DNA from: Adiantum capillus-veneris
Lineage: Eukaryota; Streptophyta; Polypodiopsida; Polypodiales; Pteridaceae
Direction: 5' to 3'
Length of the DNA stretch: 64,000 nt
NCBI GenBank assembly: GCA_014529385.2
Contig: CM043968.1
Coordinates: forward strand, 131,618,018-131,682,017
The notes below the pieces were generated by a model that had not been told where the DNA came from, did no database searches, and saw only the letters and a program-made list of their open reading frames with translations. Shown piece after piece: positions 24,701-35,471 of the stretch. Position 1 is the stretch's first letter, and every line of letters begins with the position of its first letter. The position numbers and the translations under genes were made by a program.

Positions 24701-27700
24701 AAGGAGCGCCAGTCTTTGGAGCCAATACCTCTTGGCACGGATTTCGGAACTACGCCGGGCCGTGTCGTCTTTTGTGAATTGTTTTGAAGTGAATCTCTGT
24801 TGTGTCGCCGTAGAATCTTGACTTGGGGTGTCCAAGTTTGTTACACCTCCAAAGAAGGCTATGTCAAACTGCTAGATGAAGGCCAAAGCCCTCGGCGCAT
24901 CTCAAAATCCAGAAAAAGATTCAAACTTTATCGATTGTCCATGTTCTTTAAATTCTTTTGCGTTCTTGCTCTTGTCTTCGAGGGCTTCTTCTTTGCATAA
25001 AACATATGGTCATCGAAGTCCGAACTGTTAGAGGATGACTCCTCTGTAGAGCTATCAGAAACTGGGCGGAATTTGAGTTTCTTTGCCTTTTTCTTTCCCT
25101 TTTCGAAGCTTTGCTTTTTGCTTCGCTTTTTGCCCTTTCTGTCCGCCTCGCTCGAGTCAGAAGAGGTAGAAGAACTGTCAGAAGAAGAGGAAGAAGAAGA
25201 ACTGGGTAGTCCCTCAAAGCATACACGCTTCTTCTGCTTTCTTGCGAATGCAAAAGAAGATTGACAGCCCAAATAACCAGGGTAGTCAGTCCCCTTCTTG
25301 CGCTTTTTCAATTGCTGGCCCCAAAGACTGGCGCCCCCTTTCGGTATTTATTTTTATATTAATCTGTGAGCAAAGTACAACTGAGCCCGCGGCTCAGACT
25401 CTGTGTCCAGATGCTCTGAGAAGTGAGCCCCTAAGGCCACTTATAAACAATTGACAAGGGATGCTAAAAGCAGAGCCCCAAAAGCTTCAACTCAAAAGCA
25501 ATAATCTCCAAAAGCTACCAGCGCTAAAAACAGCTAGCAAAAATCGCGGAATTCCGTACAGTCAGGCCACGTCAACAACCAGTGCGTTTTCCGGCCGTCC
25601 ATATAGTCAGCGTGATTTACGGAGATCCGTACAGCAGCCCCACGTCAAAAGATTTTTCACTTTATTTTAATGTCCCTGGGACCCCCTCATCCCTTGGTCT
25701 TAAGTTGGGACAACTTTATTAGGGTGTGTGTGTCCCGGGTGGCTCTACCACGTCACATTTTGTGACACGTGGCATGGGCCTAAACCCTGGCAAAAGAAGC
25801 AGAATAAGTTTTACCAACTTACTGAACTCATCCTAGTGACCCACAAGGGTTAGGTAATGGATTTCGACCGAGGGGGCCCAAAACCTTAAAAATAAAGCCT
25901 AGCACTAAAACTTGCGTATCAAGCTCATGACATGGAAGGTTGTACAAATACCCGCGAATTGCACTACTAACATGGCAGGGCCGTACGGATTTTCGCATTT
26001 CACCGCAAGCCCTAGGGATGCTAGCTTTTCGAAACCATACGCTTTTTGACTTGATGCTTTTTCATGTAATTGCTTTTGGCAATGTCAAGGGCCCTTAAAA
26101 GTGTGATAGGGCCTCTCCTCAAGGAAGATTAGCTTGGGAGCTTTTGAGAGAGGACTTTCGAACCTTGTACTTGTGCAAGCGTAATAATAAAAAAATACAG
26201 AGAAGGGGCGCCAGTCAATGGTCATTGGGGCCAGTATCTCTAGGTGCGAAACTCCAACGTGCCCTGTCGTCTCTTTCTCTCACTTTTGTTCAATTCTTTC
26301 AGTTTTTCTCACGTGTGCTGCACTAGATCTTTGGCTTGGAGTGTCCAAGTCTATTACAGCTATCTGTTTTTCTCTCAAGTCAGTAATGAAACAAAAAGCA
26401 GAGTACATAAAAGCAGAAACTATTCCCGCAGAAAGATTTTAAAGAAGCTCTTGAAAAGAAGACAAACCAGCTAATGAAAAGCTTAAAGCACTCTTAGAAG
26501 AAGAGCAAATCAGCAAATTTCCCGAGTTCTCTGGTCGGAAATCAAGGTGGCTAGAAAATCCAAGAAGCATGTTCGTTTCACAGATGACCCAAATTTTTCT
26601 TGGTCTTTAGAGAGTTCCAATAGTTCTTTGTCCTCTAGTTCCAGTAAAGACAAGAAAAAGCGGAAGAAGCGGAGAAAAAGCACGAAAAGCAAGAAAGGCA
26701 GATCCTTGAAAAAGTCTAGAAAGCACAAGAAGCAATCTAGCAATTCAAAAAAGGAGTCTCGTCTCTTCTCATAGTTCAAATGGTGAGAAAAAGAGAAAGA
26801 AAACCAAGGAGTTCAAGGATGGGAGTCAAGTAGTCAAGTTTGACACGTTTTTCACACTATCAAGACACCCATCGAGCCCTTGAATTCATACAACACTTTG
26901 ACATCACCTTCTCGAGAGGCCGTTTCTCGGAACGCTCCAAGATGCGAAAAGCAGCATCTTACTTAACAATAAATGCACAGACATGGTGATATACTATGTT
27001 GCTGCTCACACAAACGGGAGTGCATAGCAATATCGAATAGACTCAGATAAATAGAATTTTTCACTTAATAATGAAGCCAATTGCTATAGAGAGAAAGAAC
27101 GAAAAAGAAAGAAGATCGACACGGTACTTGGGACCAGAAGATGAGCTAGGTCCCCCCCCCCCCCCCCGCGCCACGTAAGAGTATCTTTATTACTAGGAAG
27201 AAGTCTATACAAACACTTGAAACGAACATATTACCACGTACGTTTTGGATCAGTCAGAAGCCTCTGCTTCCTAATACTTAGGGCAGAACCCTCTTCCTAG
27301 GTAGTAGGAACCTCTTCTGTTCCTTACTCAAGATCCTTGAGAATCAAAGTTTTCGCCTCTGGATCTCACCTTCCATGCTCAGGGCCCGGTATCCCTATAT
27401 CACTTTTGCGACTCCATTCCTACAAAGATATTAGCATCAACGCTGCTTTCCTGGACGGTGGATCTACTCCCTAACTCAAGGTGCAAAACCCCTGGGCTGA
27501 TCTCGCTCTAGTTCCTCACAGCGTGTAAGGTGCAACAGAAGTGAATGTTGAACTTTGCTCAAGATGAGTGCTCCGACCTGTGCTCAAGGTTCCTTTTACT
27601 TAGGGAAGGGAGAGCCTTCCGTTCCTTTAGTGAGAGAGTGCAAATGATCACAAACAAAGTGGTAAGACACTGTGAATGAAGGTGCTGAGACTGAGAGATA

Positions 27701-30700
27701 GAGAGAGAAGAATACGACACCATAATGTTGTCAAACCCTCCTTTGAAGGCCCCTCTCTCTATGGCGAGAGCGATCTACTATTGATTGCACAAATTTCTAC
27801 AATGCTTTGGACTTGCCGACGATGTCGACGACGACGAGACGGGCTGAAATCTGAAAACGCTAATGGATGAAATCTACAAATCTTTATCTACTGAATTCTA
27901 ACTCTATGTCGGGGACAATGGCGATGACGAGGATGCGACGACAACGCGCTGAAAACGCAGATGCTGAAAATCTGCGTTTTCCGGGCTGAATTTGTAAACT
28001 TTGGTGGATCTGACCATGCAGCGAGGATCTGCTGCGGGAAGGTGAGATCTGCGAGGTTTAGAACTTGAGGTACGGTTGCTAACTGCTGAAAACTGAAAAC
28101 GCTAATGCATATGCTGAATCCGTCACGAAGGAACTGCGAAACGCTAGGTTGCCTGCTGCTCCAAAAATGCTAGGACTGATATGATGCTTGATGCAAAAAC
28201 GCTAGACTAAATGCTGGAATCTGCTACCGCCAGGGCTGATCTGCAAAACGCCAGGGCTGTCTTGATGAAAAACGCTAGGCTTGATCTGGGGTCTACTACA
28301 GAAACACTATGTAAACTGCTTTGAGGGGGGGGGGGGCGGGGTTTTTGCTGGGAAGGTGCACTGTCGGATGTCTGGTCCCTGCTGCCTCTTCTGCCAGAAA
28401 GTGCTAGTGCTAGGGTTTCTTATATATCTACTTGTACAAAAGTCACTTAATAATAATAAGTGAAAAATGGCTAAAATAGGGAAAATAGGTCTATGCACTG
28501 TAAAAATGCTCCTGATGGGTTCTGACTGAAATCTGATGGCCATGCTGTGTGCAACCAGAGGATACGCATCTACTCGAAGTGTTGGACATGCACGGTCTGT
28601 GAACAGACTCACAAAAGTGCCAGAACACTTCCTAAGCTAACTAAACTGAATTGAATTGAACTAAACCCTCGTCATGAAATAGCTTGTCGACGTACACATA
28701 GGGTGAGATGTGCACGTGACATCCCCTCCTTTTCAAAGTGACGTACTGGTACCGAACTGTATGGCGTCGAGGGAGATCGCCAACAGCGTCTGAAATCCTG
28801 GAAAGGACTCTTCGTCGGCTCACTCTGATGTGTGGGTCATGCGATACTTGAACTTCATAAAGGTCTGCAACACTTGCTTCTCTGGGCCCCGCCAAAAGCG
28901 ACACAAAGTCATCTGTGGCTCCTTCAATGCTTCAACTTCGTCTATAGTCATGCGTCTACCTTCTTCAGGAATCTCCAAGGATGAAAACTCCTGAAACCAC
29001 TTCCAACACAAAAACATGAACATACCCATTCCATGTAAAGTGACAGAAAAAATTCTAGCCTTCTTGAAAGATTGTGCATGCAATGTAGATGAACATATAG
29101 ACGGAGTGCCAAACCGTTCATCAAACACACGCAAACAATGGAATCGAAACTTGCTTTTCTGATCGAAATCAATCAACTGTGGCAAATCACAATGGAAATG
29201 CCGATACTTGATGCTTAATTTTCTTGTGCTCTTTCGGATACAGTGTCATGCCAAGGAAGAGACATGGAATGTGAATTCCTTGAATGCAAACATTTCATCT
29301 TTTCAATAATGATCCGCATACATCCGTGCTCATTCATGAGTGAATAATGTTCATTGTACAATATGTCATGCCTATGAAAAGGGATCACATAAGGACGGTG
29401 ATTAAAATACAAGAAAGCATCACGAATGAAACACTCGAACAATGCATGTTGACTAATCATTCAAACACATAATACTTCTTGTGGGGGTTCTTTGAACCTT
29501 GACTCGAGAGCCAAGATCGGTTCTTCGTGATTGATCGAATCTGCAATGAGGTTAGCTTCACTAGAGAAAGTATCAACTAAATTATCATCCTTGACAACAA
29601 TCACATCATTAGCCTGCAAATCGCCATGCTCGTGAATAATCACATCTTGATCATGCAAGTCATCATGCTCGCGAATAATCACATCTTGATCATGCAAATC
29701 ATGTGTGTCGTGCTTTGGAAAAGAAGAGACTGAGAGAGTCTCCTTCTCCCAATTCTTTTCAATCTGCGCCTACACATTAGAAAAGAGAGATGAAGAATGA
29801 ACAACTTGCTCGTGATCCAATTCTGTTTTTCTTTCTGCGACCGCCAAGCGTACTTGCTCTAAGGCTGCAATGCTTTCTTCGTCCGCCAAACGTGCTTGCT
29901 CGCGCTCACGCTCTAAGGCTAACAATCTTTCTTCGTGCCACGCTTTTTGTTGTTTCATCATGTCTATCATCGTCTTGACCAAAGCCTCCATAGGATTTGG
30001 TTCAAACCGTAGCGTAGATGGGAAAGCGGGAGGGTCAGAAAAACCTCCTGTTGGGGAAAATTCTTCTTCACCACCCTCATGCTCATCACCTTCATGCAAA
30101 GTATCCATTCCGCTTCGGGTGATAATCATACACTAAAGTCTTGGGTTCTTAAGTTCAGGAGGAACTTGGGTTCTTGTGGGTCTTGGGCTCTTGGGTTCTT
30201 GGGTTCTTGAGTCTTGAGGTTTTGGAGTCTTGAGCTTCTTGAGGTTCTTCTTTAGCTTGCAATCTATGTTAGAGAAGGATCGTCTCTTACCCAAGCTCTT
30301 CTCTTTCCCGAGGGCGCACCCCTTGGCGGCCTTGCGTTCACACCAAGGTTGCTTTTCCCACCTCACGTCGATTGGATGGCCGCTAACTGCACGGTCCGCT
30401 CTCAATGAGTGAAAAGAGACACAAGGGGAGGCTCGACAAGCCCTTCTTTCTTGGGTTTCCTGTCACTCTTCAAAAACACAATTAGGAATCGACACACCCA
30501 AGTAGACTTGGGTTACGAGCGACCGCAACAAGCAAAAAAAAATTCTTGTGGCTCTTTCCTTGCGTGATACAGAACACTGTCAAAGCTCTGATACCAATGT
30601 AAGGTGCAGCGGAAGTGAATGTTGAACTTTGCTCAAGATGAGTACTCCGAACTGTGCTCAAGGTTCCCTTTACTTATGCAAGGGAGAGCCTTCCGTTCTT

Positions 30701-31355
30701 TTAGTGAGAGAGTGCAAATGATCACAAATAAAGTGGTAGACACTGTGAATGAAGGTGCAGAGACTGAGAGAGAGAGAGAGAAGAAAACGACATCAGAATG
30801 TTGTCAAACCCTCCTCCGAAGGCCCCACTCTCTATGGCGAGAGCGGTCTACTATTGATTGCACAAATCTCTACAATGCTTTGGACTTGCCGACGATGTCG
30901 ACGACGATGAGGACGACGACGAGACGGGCTGAAATCTGAAAACGCTAATGGCTGAAATCTGCAAATCTTTATCTGCTGAATTCTGACTCTATGTCGGTGA
31001 CGACGGTGATGACGACGATGCGACAACGACGCACTGAAATCTGCGTTTTCCAGGCTGAATCTGCAAACTTTGGTGGATCTGACCGTGCGGCGAGGATCTG
31101 CTACGGCAGGGTGAGATCTGCGAGGTTTAGAACTTGAGGTGTGGTTGCTAACTACTGAAAACTGAAAACGCTAATGCATATGCTGAATCCGTCGCGAAGG
31201 AATTGCAAAATGCTAGGTTGCCTGCTGCTCCAAAAACGCTAGGGCTGATCTGATGCTTGATACAAAAACGCTAGACTGGATGCTGGAATCTGCTACTGCC
31301 AGGGCTGATCTGCAACTGCAAAACGCCAGGGCTGTCTTGATGAAAAACGCTAGGC

Positions 31356-31390
<35 letters not shown>

Positions 31391-34244
31391 CTGGCTGGGG
31401 AAGGTGCACTGTCGGATGTCTAGTCCCTGCTCCCTCTTCTGCAAGAAAGTGCTAGCGCTAGGGTTTCTTATATATCTGCTTGTCAAATTGCCCTACCTAG
31501 TTTTCCAACAAAAGTCACTTAATCATAATAAGTGAAAAATGGCTAAAATAGGGAAAATAGGTCTATGCACTATAAAAATGCTCCTGATGGGTTCTAACTG
31601 AAATCTAATGGTCATGCTGTGTGCAACCAGAGGATATGCATCTACTCTAAGTGCCTGGACATGCACGGTCTGCGAACAGACTCACAAAAGAGCCAGAACA
31701 CTTCCTAAGCTAACTAAACTGAACTGAACCCAACCCAATCCTTGTCATGAAGTAGCTTGTCCACGGACACATAGGGTTAGATGTGCACGTGACAGAGCGA
31801 TTTTCTCCTGCTGAGGCTCATGCCTTCCTCTGCTCCTACTCCCTCGCAAAGAGCAAGGGGTCCCATTCACAGTGCTACCATCATTACTCTGAATGATGCA
31901 CTGGAAATATTTGTACTCGGATTCCTCAAGCGAGAAAAACCCTCACTTAAAAATCCAATAATTCTTTTAGATTATTTTTCTTGATGTCGCAAGCGGGAAA
32001 ACCCCTCACTTATAAATCCAATAATTCTTTTAGAATTATTTTCCCTGATGTCGCAGGCGAGGAAAATCCTCACTTATACATTCAATAATTCATTTAGAAT
32101 AATGCAGGGCACAAGAAAAGAATAGAAAGGTAAGCTAGGTCCATCAATAATTTGGTCAAGGGGACTTTTTGGTTCTCGATGCAAAGTGGATGGGTGAAGA
32201 GAATCTCGCACATTCTCTTCGGTTTTGAACTGTACCTTGAGCCTTGAGGCTTTCGGATTATTAGTAGTGTCTATTCCAAGAGTAACCAATGAATCAACCA
32301 GTAGAATCTGGAGCAGTGCGGACTGCCCAAGAGGGAAGCCTCTCCACTCCTTTGTCACAGATTGCTTAGATTGAATAAAGTCACTAGTTTCTCCTTGAGT
32401 TTTGAGGGATACTGACAAGCTGACAATATTTTGTGGAACGACTTTTTGAAAGTATGTACATTGAATTGGAAATTCCCTAGATTGAACATGCTCTTTTATG
32501 TGTGTATCATTAGAGTATGTGTTGGAAAGATGAAATGTCGTAGCATTTTCTCTTATAAATGATTTAAACTTGGTGCATCTAGACATCTGTTACAGATTAA
32601 CGAGATCTCGATGTGATGGCTAAGTGGAGTGAAATGAATGGCTACTGTGTCACTTGCACTGAACAGGCAGTTACAGTTGGCCTTGGGATCACATTAGGTG
32701 GACTCTTGCCTGGGCAGTGCCACGTGGCAGACCTAGGAAGTAGTGGTCTAGAGGACATTGTGGCCAGTTCACCGCCACCACACTTCGGAGATAGGTGTAG
32801 CTGGACTGTTAGAGATATTTGTGTTAGCCGTTGGCTGCCCTTTATGGCTGTATCTATGCTCAATTGGTTTTCTACGCCGTATGCGTCATTGAGTCTAGAG
32901 TCTTGTGTTCAGTCTAGCACTTGCACATCTGCACTCTCCCTGCACAGTTGGAGCCTCGACACCCCCATTATACCCGTGAGTCCTCAGCTTGGAGCTGAGT
33001 GTGCTGCCAGCCAGACTCCGTAGTTGAGTTTCCATTGGGTTTGGAGTCTACTAGTGAAATTTCTTGCATACTGCACCGAGGAGCACCCATAGTAGAGAGC
33101 ACGACATACTTTTCCTGCTACATCTCCATACATCAATCTACCACCCGATACTTCTCTTATGTTGTATTGGTATATTTAGCTCCACACTGTTGTCTTAGAG
33201 TTATGACTAGCAAACAGGATCACTTTGCTGACTATCTTTTGGGGGGCAATACTCATGACATGTGATGCTTTCCCCTCTCCACATCACTCCACCACACAAT
33301 TTTAGCTCCACACCCGTTGTCTATTATGTCTAGTCTTGAGTCTAGTCCTACTGGTCGTATAGTCAACTCTTTTCCTGACGAAATACACCTCATGTTCAGT
33401 CAAACTAGCTCAACCTGAAAAGCCTCAGCCTTGCCCACTTCATTTAATGCTTCAAAACTAAAAACGTGTTTTCCTAAAGAATTACAATTTCAAACTGAGA
33501 AAAATGGCTCAACATGCATAGTCTCAGCATTATCCACTATAGAGAGCATCACCTAGTTTTCTATCATGATTATTAAACAAGAAGACTGCCATGAAAACAT
33601 CTGAGGTTACACTGACATTCCACCACACAATAATAATTTGATCATATGTCCATGCTGTAAGCTTAAACACTCTATAAACAAAGTGGTATGCAGCAACACG
33701 CACATCATTTTTCATAATACAGAACTTGCACGAGCAGATTAACATCAAGCAAACACAAACCAAGCACAAAAACAGATGAAGATTTATGTTATAAACGCAT
33801 GTCAAATAAATATGTACCGATCACGCCAAATGTGTATGCCACATCTGGACCTGGTTCTGGAGGTGTAATAAACCAAAATTCCCGAGCTTGACTTCCTTGT
33901 CCAATTTTGTATGTGTAATTTGTATCATACTGTGTACGAAAACGAACATTGAATATTGACACATAGGGGACTAGAAGAACTGGCAGCACACTGCATGTCT
34001 TAAAGGTTAATCATAACTTGAATGCATAGAAGCACATTACCATAAGGTCTCTTATGACACAATGGTGAATGAATCCAGATTTGTAATTTGCAAACGTATA
34101 GCTGGTGATGTTGGAGCCCACATCAATTAAATGAGAAGTATCATTTGCTAGTCCATATGACACCACATGTGGAGCTTGATTGGAAGTTTGGACCCATGAA
34201 ATGATCACTGCACGGCCATCATAGTCTCCTTGTGTTATGTGCAC
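19033..34244 (-). CDS. Purple acid phosphatase, plant high-molecular-weight type, partial (six exons)
   Basis: Purple acid phosphatases hydrolyse phosphate monoesters with a dinuclear metal centre; plant members are usually secreted or vacuolar. Exons in transcript order are 34244-34041, 33929-33818, 22725-22502, 21603-21465, 19468-19248 and 19154-19033: 1022 nt, about 340 residues of a family usually near 470. Phases match at every junction and all introns are GT-AG (111, 11092, 898, 1996 and 93 nt). All metallophosphatase motifs are present: GDLGQTY across exons 2/3, [25 protein letters not shown] and GHVHAYERS. Missing are the 5' exon (signal peptide and start of the N-terminal domain) and the 3' exon with the WHRNQDG-type ending. 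The last visible exon ends in phase 2 at a GTGAGA donor, so coding should continue. The visible exons have no stop or frameshift. LINE insertions lie between exon 34244 and any upstream exon. Confidence 0.9.
19248..19468 (-). CDS. PAP exon e (VLMH and GHVH motifs)
   Basis: The acceptor ATGCAG gives [10 protein letters not shown]. The exon contains [30 protein letters not shown] and [13 protein letters not shown], ending before a GTAAGT donor. Reading straight through would give a low-similarity stretch. Splicing a 93-nt intron (19247-19155) restores the family pattern ERS-HRVSN. Confidence 0.95.
19852..20797 (+). repeat. LTR-A copy in a PAP intron
   Basis: It begins TGTCACATGCACACC after a polypurine tract (AAAAGGGGGGA) and ends CGCTGCACTTTACA (946 bp). 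The flanking pentamers GGGGA and GTTAT do not match. The purine tract suggests a 3' LTR of an element whose body is lost. It lies in the intron between exons d and e, on the strand opposite the gene. Confidence 0.75.
20798..21464. other. PAP intron sequence, nothing recognised
   Basis: Ordinary AT-rich intron sequence between the LTR-A copy and exon d. No repeat or ORF of note. Confidence 0.7.
21465..21603 (-). CDS. PAP exon d
   Basis: It starts after TTTCAG with [13 protein letters not shown] and ends SSYSAY plus one base, before GTAAGT. The intron towards exon c contains CT and C tracts and a LINE tail. Confidence 0.95.
21639..21731. repeat. (CT)n followed by a poly-C run
   Basis: About 60 bp of CT followed by about 26 C residues, only about 40 bp from the acceptor of exon d. 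On the transcribed (minus) strand it is a (GA)n/poly-G tract, so it is not the acceptor polypyrimidine tract. Confidence 0.95.
21840..22140 (+). repeat. LINE-beta 3' tail fragment
   Basis: The block TTTTTGTACCCAGACATTGT then GGTCTCATAAGTCATTTTGG and TTTTGAAGACGTTTAAT matches the 3' end of the LINE at 39350-39437 and, inverted, 41000-41085. Only the tail is present. Confidence 0.65.
22502..22725 (-). CDS. PAP exon c (metal-binding GDLG, GDLSYAD and GNHE motifs)
   Basis: It starts after TTGCAG; the first two bases complete the Gly codon of GDLGQTYDS. It carries [39 protein letters not shown] and EIEFRPEF, ending before a GTATGC donor. Three of the five active-site motifs are in this exon. Confidence 0.95.
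22906..23662. repeat. GC-rich region with poly-C runs
   Basis: It holds C runs at 23050-23072 and 23268-23284 within a GCTGCC-rich segment inside the large PAP intron. Pro-rich and Gly-rich frames occur on the two strands with no recognised domain. They are probably compositional artefacts. Confidence 0.6.
23663..23726. repeat. 28-bp tandem duplication
   Basis: The unit TCACGAGGATGTGGCAACTG with TTAACTATG occurs twice in tandem, followed by a partial third copy (TCACGACATGGCAACTG). It lies at the apparent start of the next LTR. Confidence 0.8.
23720..24845 (+). repeat. LTR-C/B-type LTR
   Basis: It ends GTGTCCAAGTTTGTTACA and carries ATACCGAAAGGAGCGCCAGT near the 3' end, as in the other B and C copies. 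The middle (24100-24240) matches LTR-B around 2730-2890. The start near TGTCACGACATGG is approximate. No matching target duplication is seen (AACTA against CCTCC). Confidence 0.7.
24928..25311 (-). pseudogene. Ty3 gag N-terminal fragment, Ser-rich and Lys-rich
   Basis: The frame runs [13 protein letters not shown], a poly-Ser stretch, then Lys-rich sequence and a second Ser/acidic cluster. The first part matches [13 protein letters not shown] plus poly-Ser at 26550-26640, which leads into a recognisable Gag. It is therefore most likely the N-terminal part of the same kind of Gag. It directly follows the 3' end of an inverted LTR-C. Confidence 0.6.
25315..25767 (-). repeat. LTR-C, inverted relative to the copies on either side, truncated
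   Basis: On the minus strand it begins TGTCACAAAATGTGACG and runs through ATACCGAAAGGGGGCGCCAG to about GGGGCC, where gag-like sequence follows. The primer site and true LTR end are missing. Together with 24440-24845 it forms an inverted pair. Confidence 0.65.
25900..26355 (+). repeat. LTR-C, 3' part, plus strand
   Basis: It carries AGAAGGGGCGCCAGTC and GGAGTGTCCAAGTCTATTAC, followed by an A that should be the LTR end. The left end is not defined. It precedes a Gag fragment in the same direction. Confidence 0.65.
26356..27030 (+). pseudogene. Ty3 gag fragment
   Basis: 26547-26774 encodes [20 protein letters not shown] followed by Ser- and Lys-rich sequence. After a frameshift, sequence from 26830 reads VKFDTF, then pieces matching the Gag core at 319-2043: a segment like [20 protein letters not shown], then [17 protein letters not shown]. 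Several shifts and stops. It lies next to an LTR-C end, so it probably belongs to that element. Confidence 0.75.
27030..27518 (-). repeat. LTR-D-like fragment (27030-27175) and unassigned intron sequence
   Basis: The first 145 bp match 14400-14500 in inverted orientation. A C run follows at 27152-27166. 27176-27518 holds nothing recognised. Confidence 0.4.
27524..28721 (-). repeat. 3' LTR-A of the LARD-like element
   Basis: 1198 bp, almost the same length as its 5' partner and sharing its TATA box (28419-28426) and G run. Differences between the two are scattered, indicating an old insertion. Confidence 0.88.
28722..28732 (-). other. Polypurine tract before the 3' LTR
   Basis: Minus strand AAAGGAGGGGA directly abuts the TGTCAC start of the 3' LTR. 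The same tract is at 58350-58360 and 63896-63906. Confidence 0.8.
28730..29745 (-). pseudogene. ORFX copy 1, protein of unknown function
   Basis: I do not recognise this family. It has an N-terminal run of His/Asp repeats (HDLHDQDVI), then [74 protein letters not shown] and [13 protein letters not shown]. It ends a few codons before the polypurine tract. It is interrupted by stops near 29461, 29215 and 28820 and by frame changes. No membrane segment or known catalytic motif is evident. The same ORF occurs at 58360-59461 (minus) and 62965-63890 (plus). Confidence 0.6.
29770..30129 (-). CDS. Gag N-terminal fragment of the LARD-like element
   Basis: The 119-residue ORF starts [20 protein letters not shown] and continues [18 protein letters not shown], then a Glu/Arg/Ala-rich coiled-coil-like stretch. 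The start motif is shared with the gag ORFs at 49288, 56826 and 61188. The capsid and zinc knuckle are missing. Its stop (SLFSNV then TAG) is in frame with ORFX, so a Gag-ORFX fusion is the likely ancestral form. Confidence 0.7.
   Translation of the reverse strand: MIITRSGMDTLHEGDEHEGGEEEFSPTGGFSDPPAFPSTLRFEPNPMEALVKTMIDMMKQQKAWHEERLLALEREREQARLADEESIAALEQVRLAVAERKTELDHEQVVHSSSLFSNV
30581..30597 (-). other. Primer binding site (initiator-Met tRNA type)
   Basis: Minus strand TTGGTATCAGAGCTTTG lies immediately next to the 5' LTR. TGGTATCAGAGC is the usual complement of plant initiator-Met tRNA 3' ends. Confidence 0.85.
30598..31794 (-). repeat. 5' LTR-A of the LARD-like element
   Basis: 1197 bp, starting TGTCACGTGCAC and ending GCACCTTACA on the minus strand. 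The TATA box is at 31467-31474. A variable poly-G run (about 31348-31389 on plus) lies where the 3' LTR has a shorter G run at 28325-28340. Confidence 0.88.
31800..31924. other. PAP intron, nothing recognised
   Basis: Short spacer between the LARD-like element and a tandem repeat. Confidence 0.6.
31925..32105. repeat. Tandem repeat, about 2.5 copies of a roughly 70-bp unit
   Basis: The unit contains CCCTCACTTATAAATCCAAT and AATTCTTTTAGAATTATTTT. It recurs at about 31940, 32010 and 32070 with moderate divergence. Confidence 0.8.
32074..32586 (-). CDS. Unrecognised 170-residue ORF in the PAP intron
   Basis: An open frame from an ATG ([20 protein letters not shown]) to a stop inside the tandem repeat. 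It has mixed composition without strong low complexity or a motif I know. It is on the same strand as PAP but within its 11-kb intron. It may be a captured or element-derived fragment, or simply chance. Confidence 0.25.
   Translation of the reverse strand: MSRCTKFKSFIRENATTFHLSNTYSNDTHIKEHVQSREFPIQCTYFQKVVPQNIVSLSVSLKTQGETSDFIQSKQSVTKEWRGFPLGQSALLQILLVDSLVTLGIDTTNNPKASRLKVQFKTEENVRDSLHPSTLHREPKSPLDQIIDGPSLPFYSFLVPCIILNELLNV
32613..33817. other. PAP intron, no feature recognised
   Basis: It contains a 136-residue plus-strand frame (32613-33023) rich in Ser and Cys without recognisable motifs. The rest is AT-rich intron up to the donor of exon b. Confidence 0.5.
33818..33929 (-). CDS. PAP exon b
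   Basis: It starts after ACACAG with [10 protein letters not shown], continues [19 protein letters not shown] and ends GVI plus one base, before a GTACAT donor. The reading frame remains open upstream, but homology places the exon start at the Tyr codon. It precedes the 11.1-kb intron. Confidence 0.92.
34041..34244 (-). CDS. PAP exon a (N-terminal domain)
   Basis: It starts after a TTTTAG acceptor with [18 protein letters not shown] and ends [10 protein letters not shown] before a GTAATG donor. It is 68 codons, phase 0 at both ends. This is the fibronectin-like N-terminal domain of plant PAPs. Confidence 0.92.
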
Positions 34245-34499
34245 CTAAAACAAGCATGTGAACTAAGAAACTCAAAAAAAAAAGAACATAACAACAGAGA
34301 GACATTTAAGAGAAAAGAATCTTTAGCATAGGCAACAAAAATGAAGTTGATTCGAGGAAAAATGGCTCATCTTACGGTTGCTCCCCCGTAAGATGAGCTA
34401 TACATGCCCCACCTAAAAATCTCCTCGACTATCCACTTTAGCTTTAGTTGTCTTGAATTATTTGAAGTGTAATTTTTTACATAGATGTATCTAATATAC
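34245..34499. other. PAP intron upstream of exon a, nothing recognised
   Basis: AT-rich sequence holding the acceptor of exon a, then sequence of unknown origin up to the LINE. Confidence 0.6.
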
Positions 34500-34651
34500 C
34501 AGCATGTTGTATCCCCTTGCAGCGCTAGATACCGGGAGGAATCGGGCTGGCCGGGCATATTTTTCTCTGGGGAGGTCCCATAAACTAAGCATGAAGGAGA
34601 CTGATCCAGGAAGTTCCTCAACCACCAGGAGAAGGGTTGGGGTGTCAGTGT

Positions 34652-35468
<817 letters not shown>

Positions 35469-35471
35469 GGA

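Larger units (their letters stand above)
27524..31794 (-). mobile_element. Complete non-autonomous LTR-A element (LARD-like) in the PAP intron
   Basis: The minus strand carries a 5' LTR (31794-30598), primer site, conserved leader, a short Gag N-terminus, ORFX, polypurine tract and a 3' LTR (28721-27524). The flanking pentamers are CAGCG (27519-27523) and GAGCG (31795-31799), an imperfect target duplication with one mismatch. The internal region is only about 1.9 kb and has no protease, reverse transcriptase, RNase H or integrase. Movement would have needed proteins from another element. Confidence 0.88.

Noticed and set aside
31925-32105. CRISPR-like or satellite array
   Set aside because: The units are adjacent and diverged without spacers. 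The context is a plant intron.
34367-34621. A PAP upstream exon suggested by YGTSPEKN on the minus strand
   Set aside because: The similarity to the PAP motif YGTSPEK is only a few residues. The surrounding sequence is LINE-beta 5' region, and exon a already contains the corresponding domain segment ([11 protein letters not shown]).
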